64,000 bases of DNA, taken from contig OZ024827.1 in the NCBI GenBank assembly GCA_964016985.1, positions 76,146,953-76,210,952 of the forward strand, read 5' to 3'. A model generated the notes under the pieces. It did no database searches. It was not told where the DNA came from and saw only the letters and a program-made list of their open reading frames with translations. The stretch's first letter is position 1, and every line of letters starts with the position of its first letter. A program made the position numbers and the translations under genes. Below are positions 21,982 through 31,689 of this stretch, one piece after another. The stretch comes from Anodontia alba. Taxonomy: Eukaryota > Mollusca > Bivalvia > Lucinida > Lucinidae.

Positions 21982-22086
21982 GTAAGTTGAACCATTTTAT
22001 TTCATATTTTATATACCATCATAGAAATATGTATCCTCGATTCATATGCATAGCGAAGGCCCAGGTCAGACCCAGCGCTGAAACTT

Positions 22087-22490
22087 CCGGGTGGCTGAGT
22101 GGTTAGTGTACCCTTCTGGCTGGCCTCCGTGGCTCAGTCGGATGCGCGTCCGACTGGTGATCAGGAGGTCGTGGGTTCCATCTCTGCCGTGTCCGGCAAC
22201 ATTATATCGTAGAGATTGATCATGAAATATTTTCTACGGCCTTTCTCTCCCTTCCGCTGATTCAAGAAAGGCAGTTGTCAGTTTCTGGAAAAAGAATGCG
22301 TACAAATACTGGTTAACCGCTTAGAGGACTAAGCCTGTATGGTTACGTAAACTGACCGGTTCGACATGACTTGAATGGGTTGACTGGGCCGTAAAACCTC
22401 AACTAAATCTATCAAAAACATCTTCGAATCACGAGGTTCCGGTTTTTAAATCCTGCTGGAGGCGGAATTCAGCTAATAACTGTCCGGCGC
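22087..22490 (+). mobile_element. SINE family W split by a SINE family S insertion
   Basis: The head CCGGGTGGCTGAGTGGTTAG (22087-22117) and the rest with AAATCCTGCTGGAGGCGGAA (about 22413-22490) match the uninterrupted SINE at 41306-41405. The inserted family S copy lies between, and W's B-box region is degraded. Confidence 0.6.
22118..22412 (+). mobile_element. tRNA-derived SINE family S, near full length
   Basis: The tRNA-like head has an A box (GTGGCTCAGTCGGATGCG) and B box (GTGGGTTCCATCTC). The body has GATTGATCATGAAATATTTT, TCAAGAAAGGCAGTTGTCAG and AGAGGACTAAGCCTG, and the tail is GGGCCGTAAAACCTCAACT. Other copies: 20606, 28745, 44652, 52206, 54562. Confidence 0.75.
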
Positions 22491-22503
22491 TTCATTCACT
22501 ATA

Positions 22504-22612
22504 CCCACCTAGCATTCTTTATAAATCTACAGCGGGCCGTTATCGGCCCGTCAACTACCCTGACGGGCCGATAACGGCCCGCTATAGATTTATGTAGAAT
22601 GCTTATTGAGAT
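22504..22612. mobile_element. Family P palindromic MITE
   Basis: CCCACCTAGCATTCTTTATA ... TATGTAGAATGCTTATTGAG folds around GGGCCGTTATCGGCCCGTCA. The left end is preceded by ATA; the right end is degraded. Confidence 0.7.
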
Positions 22613-22754
22613 ATCCCCTAAAATACGTTTCTTGTGTGATCTCTCATACACCTTATTCACCAGTCAGACAGACAAGACCAACACAGTGTAGAACCAGATC
22701 AGTTTGATGAGTCACAGTATACGAATATTTGGAATAATCTCTGGGCTAATTTAA

Positions 22755-22905
22755 CAGGTATTTTTTTCTTATTTTTCCCAGAAAAGAGGCTTCGACACTT
22801 CATGCAAATTATTTGCCTGAAATGTAAAGCCTGTTTGCCGGGGAAAATAAGAAAAATATTTCAGGATGTCAGCTGCTTGCTAATTTTCCCAGAATGCTTA
22901 GCTTT
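22755..22905. mobile_element. Family C MITE, degraded
   Basis: TTTTTTTCTTATTTTTCCCA / GGGGAAAATAAGAAAAATAT and ATTATTTGCCTGAAATG form the internal fold of family C. It ends close to the acceptor of the next exon (22922). Confidence 0.5.
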
Positions 22906-22922
22906 AAGTCCTTCCTTTCCAG

Positions 22923-23038
22923 ATTCTCTCGTTCTTAACCGGAATGAAGCACGTTTGGACGCACAAGAGGTTTGGGGCGCCTTACGGGGACTTGAGACGT
23001 TCAGTCAGCTCGTGTACCGGCGGAGACCTGATCAGCAG
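22923..23038 (+). CDS. HEX: Beta-hexosaminidase exon: EVWGALRGLETFSQL
   Basis: The acceptor TTCCTTTCCAG gives AT, completing the Tyr codon from the previous exon (reading NYNETYSLVLNRNEARL). The encoded AQEVWGALRGLETFSQLVYR is one of the most conserved GH20 stretches and ends the GH20b domain. The exon finishes in phase 0 at CAG before GTAAAT. The start of a GTT-rich microsatellite follows about 20 bp later. Confidence 0.95.
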
Positions 23039-23059
23039 GTAAATATACAGCTAAAGATC

Positions 23060-23302
23060 AGGCAAAGCTGTTATTGTTTGTTTGTTGTTGTTTGTTTGTT
23101 TGTTGCTCCAGTTGTTGTTGTTGTTGGCGGTGGTGATGATGTTGTTGTTGTTGGTGGTGTCGTCGTCGTCGTTTGTTGTTGTTGCTGCTGCTGTTGTTGC
23201 TTTTTTCTGTTGTTGTTGTTTTTGGTGGTGGTGATGGTGGTGGTGCTCTCTGTTGTTGTTGTTGTTCTCGTCGTCGTTGTTGTTGTTGTTGTTGTTGTTA
23301 TA
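23060..23302. repeat. (GTT)n / (GTC)n microsatellite in intron
   Basis: About 240 bp of TTG/TGT/GTC triplets. The long Val/Cys-rich (+) and Asn/Thr-rich (-) ORFs are repeat translations; only the first part of the + one overlaps a real exon. Confidence 0.9.
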
Positions 23303-23559
23303 AATAAGAAGTCTCGATATTTCTTCCTGTTTCTCCACAATCATATGATGCGCAATATGAGAAAAGACCCTTGTATCATATTCAAACAAACGAAGGCCCA
23401 GATGAGCGTGTGCATCTGCTTGGTTTTTTGACATCCTCTGTTTGTCGCCATAATATTCATTGATTTTGTAAGCGGGTAACGAAGTGCGCAGACTGGTCAG
23501 GGCCTGCGTTTTCCGCAAATCGTATAAGGGTCCTTTTCATACGTTGTGCATTTTATGTT

Positions 23560-23810
23560 ACAATACTCACATGGGCTGGGCCATGCGAAAACGTGTCTTC
23601 GAGTATATAGACAGCGAAGTCCCGATCAGACTGCGCGGATGCGCAGTCTGATTGGGGCTCTCGCTCTCCGTAAACAGAATCATTTGATTCTCCAGAATAG
23701 CTCAGTGGAGACCAGTGAGACTTTGCGAATGCGCAGTCTGATCGGGGCCTTCGCTCTCCGCAAACAGAATCATTTGATTCTCTAGAATGGCTCAATGGAG
23801 AGAAAATATA
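23560..23810. mobile_element. Family G MITE with tandem arms
   Basis: GGGCCATGCGAAAACGTGTC opens the element, then CCGATCAGACTGCGCGGATG / GCGCAGTCTGATTGGGGC. A second right arm (GCGCAGTCTGATCGGGGCCT, AACAGAATCATTTGATTCTC) repeats, so about 85 bp of the right arm is duplicated in tandem. Confidence 0.65.
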
Positions 23811-23826
23811 GAAATAACCTTGTGTC

Positions 23827-24040
23827 TTAACCCTTGTCCTGCTGAGCCCGGATGGACCCTACCTTTACAAACAGTGTAGATCCAGATCAGTTGGCTTCTA
23901 AGGATGCCAACTGGTCTGGATCTGCACTGTTTGTCATTAAGTTAGTGAATTTATATCAACCATCTGGATCAAGTAATCCGATTGGCTGAAAGTTAGAAGT
24001 GGGCGTGGCATCTTGATTTATTCAGCATGACAAGGGTTAA
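23827..24040. mobile_element. TTAA-type MITE family B
   Basis: TTAACCCTTGTCCTGCTGAG at the left and TTCAGCATGACAAGGGTTAA at the right are inverted and bounded by TTAA. The core hairpin is AAACAGTGTAGATCCAGATC / CTGGATCTGCACTGTTTGTC. TTAA ends plus CCCTT termini fit piggyBac-type MITEs; no transposase is present to confirm this. Relatives: 44045, 45088, 58561, and 41630 inverted. Confidence 0.75.
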
Positions 24041-25160
24041 ACAAGATGGAATATTTTGATAAAATTTTGTATACACTTCAATAATGACAAGATGTAGCCA
24101 AAGGAAACGCCAAAAGCCTAATGCACAGTAAAGGCACAGGCTAAAACGAGGCTGGTCGTGCACTTTAGCGATAGTTAATTATGCAACAGAATTCGCACTT
24201 CGGTATTTTATCTTACGTGTGTTTGTCGTCGAGATCATGTGGGCTCTTCTACCACAACTCTTTAGACCGGTTTCCAATAGCAGGGTGTCTGGTTATAGTC
24301 TACTAATAATTATTAAGTTTTATAGAAATTCCTGTACTTAATGCAAATAGTGACGACCCAGATCAGATACCGCTTTCTGTTTCATCTGATCTGTGTCTGA
24401 ACTGTTGGCCAATAACCGTTATATGGATTTACAGACTAAAATTGGTTAATTGCTTCTGTCACTGTTTGCTTTCGCCTAACAGTTTAGCCCTTGTTTAGAC
24501 ACCGCGTTCAACGTCACCTGGCGGAGTTACCTCGCTTTGCAACCGAATCCGCACTTGGGTATTTTTACTCGTGTTTGTCGTCGAGATCACTGTTAACAAT
24601 TTGCATGCTGGATAAAAATTTAAGCAGAAGATATTTTGAAATAGTTTTCTTATTTGCTTCAAGAATAGAGGATTTGACATTTCGTACAAATTGTCTCCTT
24701 AGCGTATTTGGCGTGCTGTTTATGGTTGAAGTGAAGAGATTTTGCTTTGTTTCGTTTTTTTTTTTTTTGTTTGCATAAATGTTTTACAGAACACTGATAA
24801 GGCTGAAAATACGCTCTTGTTGTTGTTGTTAAAACGTCAAATAAGGTATCACGTGCTTCTTACTCTATACAACGCCCACTGTATGCACACGCATGTGCGT
24901 GCGCGCGCACTAGTGTGACACACACGCCATCGTCGACTCCATCGACGTCATAATCAAACTCATCATCAAATCTTCAAACTCATCATCACCATTATCATCG
25001 TCAACATCAATAACAACAACATCAACAACAATCAACAAAAAACGTCATCATCATAATTACAACCCCGGAGATTTTAAACTTTTGACATAGTAATGCGAAT
25101 GGATAGCTTGTCCACCATTTTTTACAAAGGAGACAAACTCTGTGCTGCAGGTTTCCATAA
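24041..25160. other. Intron, mostly unassigned
   Basis: A degenerate direct repeat of about 55 bp ends in GTGTTTGTCGTCGAGATCA at about 24175-24235 and 24540-24595. A hairpin-like GACCCAGATCAGATACCGC / TCATCTGATCTGTGTCTGAA lies at about 24353-24410. A TG/CA/GC-rich patch (24885-24930) and ATCA-rich DNA (24955-25060) follow. No gene seen. Confidence 0.5.
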
Positions 25161-25164
25161 CAAA

Positions 25165-25262
25165 AAGATCCTTTCTAAAAAGGGTCTACTCTAAAATGAA
25201 AGAATTTCCTCCCAAAGGGAGGAAATTCTTTCCTTTTAGAGTAGACCCCATTTCAGCAGAAA
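25165..25262. repeat. Family K palindrome
   Basis: TCTAAAAAGGGTCTACTCTA / TTTTAGAGTAGACCCCATTT around GGAAATTCTTTCC; near-perfect arms of about 43 bp. Confidence 0.7.
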
Positions 25263-25439
25263 GACAAAACAAAAATGACAGAGCGGCCTACTTTGAATGT
25301 GAACCAATATGCCAATAAACTACATGTATATACCGTATTTACCCTAAGTATTTGGGACATCCTAACTCCTTACCAAACTTGTCATAAAATTTGAACAAGT
25401 CCATTTAATTACCTGTCGATGAATCTTAAATATTGCTGC

Positions 25440-25520
25440 ATGAGTGGCAAACAGTGTAGAGCCTGATCAGACGCCACATTTAAGGGCGTCTGGTCTGGCT
25501 CTGCACTGTTTTGTCAGGCC
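25440..25520. repeat. Solitary copy of the shared AAACAGTGTAGA hairpin
   Basis: GCAAACAGTGTAGAGCCTGA and its complement TCTGGCTCTGCACTGTTTTG around GACGCCACATTTAAGGGCGTC. No matching TTAA termini identified. Confidence 0.55.
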
Positions 25521-25570
25521 TGTCTGTCCCGAAACTTGGAGTTATTACGGTACACCATCTATATTTTCAG

Positions 25571-25681
25571 CTCTATGTGAGAGAAACGGTTATCCAAGAT
25601 TTCCCGAGATTTCCTCATCGTGGGTTACTCATAGACACAGCCAGGCATTACATACATAAAAACGTACTTATGCAAATGATG
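25571..25681 (+). CDS. HEX: Beta-hexosaminidase exon: start of GH20 barrel
   Basis: Acceptor CTATATTTTCAG, phase 0, 37 codons, donor GTAAGT. Encodes [20 protein letters not shown]. The Arg of PHRG corresponds by position to the substrate-binding Arg of the family (human HEXA Arg178). This is the first beta strand of the TIM barrel. It joins the previous exon as ...[15 protein letters not shown], as in human HEXB. Confidence 0.95.
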
Positions 25682-26238
25682 GTAAGTTCAAGATTTTGAT
25701 ACATGAAATGGTTTTTGGTGTAGCATTGGACTTTTACGGCCCAGTCAACACTGTTAAGGTCATGTCCAGCTAGAAAATAAACATACCCACACTTTTTCTC
25801 AGCAGGCTTAGTTCGTCTGTACTTTCGCCTGCCTTTCCTCAAACAGCCTAAGGGAGGGAATGGCCGTAGAAATTATTTCATGATCAATCTCCACGAAATT
25901 TGAGTGAGCGAGCTGGAACCCGGCTGCATGAACTGATACAAAAGTTTTGCATGTAAGAAACGGGGGCCCAGATTGTCATACGCACGATACCGCACTTTCA
26001 AGGGTTGTAATTTTATCTAATTTGAATTTATCTTTCTTCTGAAATGGGGTCTACTCTAAAAGGGAAGAATTTGCTCCCCTTAGACAAAATTATGCATGTG
26101 TGCAATAGAAATATATTTGCCATAAAGAGACATCAGCGAACATAAAATATTTTGTTTCTGTTTGCTCTTAAAGGAAAGAATTTGTCGCTTCCTAAATAAG
26201 GGGCTACTGTGAAAGGAAAGCGGGAGCAAGTTCTTTCT

Positions 26239-26475
26239 TTAAACCCTTAAAGCGCCAGTCACAACTATTGTCGTCTGCTTTGTCATCTGCTTGTCATTTT
26301 AAAAGTCATTTTTGCAAACAGTGTCGACACAGATCCTTTAGGAGCAGTCTGATCTGGGTCCACACTGTTTGCCTGTATGCAAAAATAGGTTTGAAAAGTC
26401 TGCAAGAATATTCAGCAGACGACATAAACAGACGACATTTTCAGATGCAGTTTTTCTTGGCGCTTTAAGGGTTAA
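26239..26475. mobile_element. TTAA-type MITE family D
   Basis: TTAAACCCTTAAAGCGCCAG / CTTGGCGCTTTAAGGGTTAA termini. Inner pairs are GTCGTCTGCTTTGTCATCTG / CAGCAGACGACATAAACAGA, and the shared hairpin arms are GCAAACAGTGTCGACACAGA and GGGTCCACACTGTTTGC. Relatives at 43086-43344 and 62969-63183. Confidence 0.75.
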
Positions 26476-26691
26476 GAATAGCCCCTATTTTGGAGTAGTA
26501 TTAACATATTTTATTGCAACTTTACATGAAAAATATACATGTATGCAATAGGGTTGGGCCATAAGTTCTCTCAACATTAGTTACCCCTACAGCTTTTTAC
26601 ACACAAATGCAATCACATGACATTGACAAATATCTCAGTAAAATATTTGAAATATGCTGTACTAATTGAACGGAACTGGATAAGCAGATAA

Positions 26692-27590
26692 ACAAACAAA
26701 TAAATAAATAAATAGATAAATATAAATAAATAAATAAATAGGATTGCGTGTCTCTATACCGGCTGGCTGTGGCGCAGGAGGATATCAGCCTCTACCAGTA
26801 TCCTTTACGTATTGAATGTAGACATGTTGTCTCGAAAGATAATTCGGCAGCGCCGTTGAGTAGGATATCCAAGTTAAGAGGATGAAAATTGTGGGTTTCA
26901 TTAATGAGTCGTATACGTTCGTTTAGATCAGTCGGGCAGCGAAAAAAAGTAATGTTCAGCATTCTTCTTTTCTAAGTTACAATTACAAAGTGGGTTAATT
27001 AACAAAAAAATGTTGCAAATCACTATATAAATTACTGCACATGTTTCCTATTCTTGCATGCACAACAGATAAATATCTATCACTCCGTGGATTGTCGAGT
27101 TATGACGTTTTATTTCATACTTAAAATAACTGAAGGAAGGGCTGATTCGTAGATTTTTCATCTAGATTATTCCATAAATGAATAAAAGACGCTATGCAAG
27201 CGTTTGAGTTTCGAAATAGTTCTTTTCTGCAAAATGGAACGGTGATGTTATCTCGGTGTGGGGATGGAGGGGAGGGGGGAGGGAATAATATCGCTTATAT
27301 AAGAGGAAACCTGTCTATTTATTGCTTTATACATAAAATATTGTTTCTGATTCTTGCGACGTTCTGATAATGCAACCCACCCACATTCTCTATATCTCTA
27401 TATAACCTGTCAAGTGAAACTGATCTAGTCAATCCAGTAACTATTCTAGCAGCTTTGTTTTGTAAGTTTTCTTTAGAGTCTTGATAGTCCCAAACTATTG
27501 ATATGTATTCTGTTATGGGTAAGACACAAGAAACATAAATCTGATTCAATGCAATTCTTCTTCCCTATTTTGGAAGCAATGCTAAGGAGA
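26692..27590 (-). pseudogene. Non-LTR retrotransposon (LINE) 3' end, decayed
   Basis: Read on the minus strand from about 27549, the frame gives PITEYISIVWDYQDSKENLQ and NKAARIVTGLTRSVSLDRLY, typical of the region after the reverse-transcriptase domain in animal LINEs. Broken frames continue: NITVPFCRKELFRNS, ASFIHLWNNLDEKS, HARIGNMCSNLYSDLQHFF, and a degenerate region near FFRCPTDLNERIRLI that resembles the C-terminal Cys/His segment of such ORF2 proteins. The element ends in a (TAAA)n tail (26692-26741 read on +). The catalytic YxDD part is absent, so it is a 5'-truncated, inactive insertion. Confidence 0.75.
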
Positions 27591-27639
27591 ATTATTTAAG
27601 ATTTAGCCTGGGTGCGTGTAAAAATAACTTGAGCCAGCG

Positions 27640-27940
27640 CATGACAAAACCTACAAAATGGAATGTTCGCCCAGCGAAGACTCTGATCAGCCTGGGCAAC
27701 CGCTCAGTCTGATCAGTCTTCGCTGTGGCTCAATGGATAGCTGACCCAACCCAGCCAGCATTCTACATAAATCTACAGCGGGCCGATAACGGCCCGCTAT
27801 AGATTTATGTAGAATGTATACCGGGAAGCTTTCTTCATGCGGACAGCGAAGACTATGATCAGACTGGGCGGATGCCCAGGCTGATCTGAGTCTTCACTGG
27901 GCGCACATGCCATTTTGTAGGTGTTGTCATGGCTGGCTCA
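27640..27940. mobile_element. Family G MITE split by a family P MITE
   Basis: Left and right halves both carry AGCGAAGACT-type and TCTGATCAGCCTGGGCA / GCCCAGGCTGATCTGAGTCT blocks. Between them lies the short family P element 27750-27826. The CACATGCCATTTTGTAGGTG right end mirrors CACCTACAAAATGG-like sequence (27648) at the left. Confidence 0.55.
27750..27826. mobile_element. Family P MITE, centre deleted
   Basis: CCCAGCCAGCATTCTACATA to TTTATGTAGAATGTATACCG. The central GTCAGGGTAGCTGACG block of longer copies is missing and GGGCCGATAACGGCCC remains as the loop, consistent with hairpin-mediated internal deletion. Confidence 0.7.
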
Positions 27941-28012
27941 TTTCGGTCTGGCTACACCACTGAAGCTGTAAAAAGCACCGTTTACTAATGGGCCCTGCAG
28001 AAGTATTACTTA

Positions 28013-28225
28013 ACCTTTACCACTCTCAGGCCTAATTCAGCAGACGACAATTTGGTGATATTTTTCTTATTTTTTTCAAAGAAAACAAGAGTTGACATTT
28101 CATGCAATGTGTCTCCGTCGGAGACAATTTGCATGAAATGTCAAAACCTGTTTTTTGGACAAATTATGAAAAATATTTCAAAATCTCGTCTGCTGAAAAT
28201 TTTACCGAGAGTGCTAAGCTTATGC
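28013..28225. mobile_element. TTAA-type MITE family C, abutting exon
   Basis: TTAACCTTTACCACTCTCAG, then TTCAGCAGACGACAATTTGG; right side GTCGTCTGCTGAAAATTTTA, then GAGAGTGCTAAGC. The centre is a long palindrome: TTGACATTTCATGCAATGTG / AATTTGCATGAAATGTCAAA. The right end lies within about 30 bp of the next exon's acceptor. Confidence 0.75.
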
Positions 28226-28251
28226 TTATGTTTTTGTTTATTTCTCTGCAG

Positions 28252-28353
28252 GATGTAATGGCGTATAATAAAATGAACGTTTTACATTGGCATATTGTGG
28301 ATGACAATTCTTTTCCATACGCTAGTGAGGTGTACCCTAATCTTAGCTTAAAG
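28252..28353 (+). CDS. HEX: Beta-hexosaminidase exon: HWHIVDD
   Basis: Acceptor TATTTCTCTGCAG, 34 codons, phase 0 at both ends, donor GTAAGT. Encodes [20 protein letters not shown] and then [25 protein letters not shown] is a signature of the GH20 barrel (human HEXB reads nearly the same) and helps shape the active site. Confidence 0.97.
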
Positions 28354-28463
28354 GTAAGTCGTTTTAGGAGACTGGATACATTTGGTAGGTTTTCTGCCAT
28401 CAGTTACAAGAGAGGCAACTTTTGCATATCTGCACACTATAAGCACCTTCTGAAAAGCGGTCT

Positions 28464-28495
28464 GTTCCGGGGGGGGGGGGGGGGGGGGGGGCCAA
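28464..28495. repeat. Poly-G run in intron
   Basis: About 23 consecutive G. Likely inflated or unstable in assembly. Confidence 0.85.
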
Positions 28496-28744
28496 ATTCT
28501 TTTCTTTGTGAGTAGACCCCTCTTAAAGGTTCCATATTCCTCAAAAATAGACATTTTATTATCCAAGAAAGGTTTAATCAATTGACATATGGTATTAATA
28601 CAATCATAAAGTGTGGCACCTAACAGCCTGTAAAATTTCAGTTAGTCTCTCGTTCTTGAAATGAGATGATTTATCTCCGAGTTTATTATTAGGTTACTGC
28701 ATTTTAGTTTGCCCTATAGTATTCTCTCTGTCTGTCCATCCGTC

Positions 28745-28985
28745 GACCCCTGCCTGGTCGGCAACATTCTTTCGTGGAAATTGATCATGAAATATTTTCT
28801 ATGGTCACTCTCTTCCGCTGATTCAAGAAGGGCAGTTGTCAGTTTCTGGAGAAAGAATGTGCACAATACTGGTTAACCACTTAGAGGATTAAGCATGTCC
28901 AGTAAAAGTGTGGTTAGGTAAACTGACTGCGCTCGACATGCTCCCATTGGGTTGACTGGGACGTAAAACCTCAACACAAACAAAA
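28745..28985 (+). mobile_element. SINE family S, 5' truncated
   Basis: Starts CTGCCTGGTCGGCAACATTC and runs through the family body to GGGACGTAAAACCTCAACAC plus an AAACAAA tail. Confidence 0.65.
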
Positions 28986-29139
28986 TGATGATAATATTTT
29001 GCCTGGACGCCTGTGTGACTTAGAGGGGAGCTTTTCCGCCTGTTTGACTTAGATGAGGTAACAAGAAATGCATAGATTGTGGTGCAACTTAACACCCCCG
29101 GTGCACCCAAAGACACTCCTTGACAACCTGCAATGACGC

Positions 29140-29880
29140 CCACTTCATTCCGATTATTCATGTTAAACAGAGATGGATGGCAAATGTTGTACTTTTTTAT
29201 TGGCTCTTTGAAACCTCATTACACGCTATTGTATTATTTAACAGTCCCAAAAGATTACTTTCTAAGCTTTTTTAAAAAGCTTATCTTGTTACAGAAGCAA
29301 GACCACGACATATAGGCTGCATCAAGCAAAAAAGTGCATTTGAACATGCGCAAGATGTGGCAGATTCAGATCATTCTCTGTATGCGCAAAACATCATCCA
29401 GGCCTTTGCGTTTCAGTTATACATTCTGAAGTACCCAATGACTGTTAGTGGGCAGTGAAGGTCCTTGTCAGACTGCCCGAAGGCACGTGTTCATGGTGCA
29501 GCCCATATCTCCTCTACTGTGTGGCTATGCTGAACACATTTGTTATATAGGCATTTCTAATGAAGTTATATTTTTCGTGTTCTAAAGACAGGTCGTTGTG
29601 AAAAATATATTTATAGTGGCGGAGTATTATGGAGGGGAATTATGTATCGTGTGGCGGGTATTGTGGCCGTCCTTCCTTTCGCATGTCCTTCAGGGCTTCA
29701 TTTCTACTCCAACTTGAGAAGTTTTTTTTAAATGAATTTTCTTGTAACAATATATACCTTGATATTGGGGAGGAGTGATTTGTGATTGTAAACACAGGTG
29801 TAGCGCTCATTACGCACATGCATAGGAAAATATTTATAATAAAATGGCATTCACATAAAATATTTTGCTTCTTTACCATA
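29140..29880. other. Intron without recognisable content
   Basis: No conserved ORF or MITE termini. A weak GCGCAAGATGTGGCAGATTC fragment of family G type lies at about 29350. Confidence 0.4.
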
Positions 29881-29884
29881 GAGA

Positions 29885-29948
29885 CTGCTCTTAAAGGAAA
29901 GAATTTGCTCCCTCTGGGAGCAAATTCTTTCCTTTTAGAGTAGCCCCT
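29885..29948. repeat. Family K palindrome
   Basis: GCTCTTAAAGGAAAGAATTT / AAATTCTTTCCTTTTAGAGT around GCTCCCTCTGGGAGC. In a bacterial window it might be mistaken for a terminator; here it is a dispersed repeat. Confidence 0.7.
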
Positions 29949-30444
29949 ATTTTGGAAGCGATTCTAGGCATGGTTGTCAAGATTTTTCCTGGGGTGCGTA
30001 AAAATAATTCCGTTCTGGTTACGCCAATGGTAAATGGGGGAATTTTGTTAACTCTCAACATAGTACAGCCTTTGGTTGGCATCAAAGTTTCGTTTCCATT
30101 TAATATCTTGAGAACAAATGAATGTAATTTGATAAAATTTTATATACATTTTGATATTGGCTAGGTCTCGGTTAGGATTGAGTAAAAGGGGCTAATTTTA
30201 TATTTTCAACAGCGCCGGACCTAATATTGGGTCCAAGAACAGCGTGATGGCTCTTGATTGACGTCAGAATTGAGCTTTTGGTTAAATTGGTGGATTTTGA
30301 TCAAACAACATACAAATTGATATTCACTAGCTCTAGGTTAGGATAGAAAATATGCCAATATTGTTACTTTTCAACGGATTTCTGGTTCTTGTTTGACGCC
30401 AAAATTGTAATTTGGGTAATATAAGAAACGTTACATTATACCAC

Positions 30445-30604
30445 TTGAAATTCGGTCAGAAATGCATGTTAAAATGGCCCAAATCGACTATCCTATAAGG
30501 CGAGCCGGTCAGAAATGCATGTTAAAATGTCCCAAATCAACGGCTCTCCTTATTGGATAATCGGTTTAGGCCATTTTAACATGCATTTCTAACCGAATTT
30601 CAAG
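30445..30604. repeat. Imperfect palindrome, left arm duplicated
   Basis: GAAATTCGGTCAGAAATGCA / TGCATTTCTAACCGAATTTC are the outer arms, and GTCAGAAATGCATGTTAAAA occurs twice in the left half. GCCGATT/AATCG-type inner arms fold as well. Confidence 0.65.
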
Positions 30605-30684
30605 CTCCTGTGCATTTTTATGTTGCTCACAGTGGTGGGGTATCATGCAGAGTCTGTAATGCATTTATCTATGTAATATTGTAG

Positions 30685-30790
30685 GGAGCAGGCCATCCAA
30701 CGTCAATTTATACGCTAAAAGACGTACGAGAACTGGTGGAATTTGCAAGGCTCCGAGGAATAAGAATAATACCCGAGTTTGATAGTCCAG
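30685..30790 (+). CDS. HEX: Beta-hexosaminidase exon: [10 protein letters not shown]
   Basis: Acceptor TGTAATATTGTAG, exits in phase 1 (G of Gly) before GTAAAT. Encodes [20 protein letters not shown] and IIPEFDSPG. This is the YT-DV...RGIRVLPEFDTPGH block of GH20, a barrel strand leading to the catalytic loop completed in the next exon. Confidence 0.97.
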
Positions 30791-31544
30791 GTAAATAAGC
30801 CATAGCTGCATTACAAGGACGTATCGGTTCCTTTTTAGAGTCCTTTTCAGGGCATAGATTGTATACTCAATAATTACCATGCACTCTTAAGCCAAAAGAA
30901 AGACTCAATCAAAAGCACTGACAACACTGGTGGGTCGATTTTCTTTGAGTGTAGGCTGGCAAGTGGTCCTGAACGGGGACGCAAGATGGTTTCATTTAAT
31001 CCTTAACTTCCTGTAATTTAAGCAAACAGTGCATACCTTGATCACACGGCTTATTCTGCGATGTCTGATCTGGGTCTGGGTCTATTTGCCCCTGTCCCAG
31101 TCCAGGTTTTACCGATAACCCTCTTTACACTGCATTCTGACTTCACAGCGACAAGACTACTGCGGCTAGAAATAACCGTTACCTAGACTTGCGCGCTTTG
31201 ATTACATTGGCCAATGACTATCATGTGGAAAGCTACTTTAAAGAAATTTGGCTCGTGTATACTATGACCTGATTGTAAGCATTTGACCCAAAACTGATTA
31301 AATAAAGGTCCCAGTGCAAGAAAAGGCCCATTAAGGGGATGGATACACTTCCACGAGAGGCAACTCTTTCAAAATTATTTTGCCTCCCTTCCAAAAAGAG
31401 ATTGTCTCCTTTTCCAAGAAAAGTCACCTCTCACCTGTAACAGTCACCTTCCTGGTATCTAAAAGTGCATCAAAAATGTGTATTTCCAAAAACAGCCAAT
31501 TTCTAAACTTTGTAAGCTGAATTTTAACTATGATGCCTAATATC

Positions 31545-31640
31545 CAAAATGTGACATAAGCAGTGTGTAGAATGTGTGTAGACTGAGATCAGATGTTGCA
31601 GATAACTACGTCTGATCATGGTCTACACTATCTGCAATAT
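31545..31640. repeat. Solitary shared hairpin, degraded
   Basis: GTAGACTGAGATCAGATGTT / ACGTCTGATCATGGTCTACA; an AAGCAGTGTGTAGA left edge. Another poor copy lies at about 31020-31095. Confidence 0.45.
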
Positions 31641-31689
31641 TAACATATCAACTTCTTTAAAAGAAATAATAATAATAAACTGAACAGAC

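Noticed and set aside
22118..22190. Functional tRNA gene
   Set aside because: A and B boxes are present, but the head is followed by the common SINE body and recurs in several dispersed copies; acceptor stem pairing is not convincing.
22802..23518. 209-aa (+) and 155-aa (-) ORFs
   Set aside because: Mostly triplet-repeat translation. Only 22923-23038 of the + frame is a real exon.
28102..28515. 137-aa ORF as a separate gene
   Set aside because: It spans a MITE, one hexosaminidase exon (28252-28353) and a poly-G run; only the exon is coding.
29885..29948. Rho-independent terminator
   Set aside because: The GC-poor palindrome is one of a dispersed repeat family in an animal genome.
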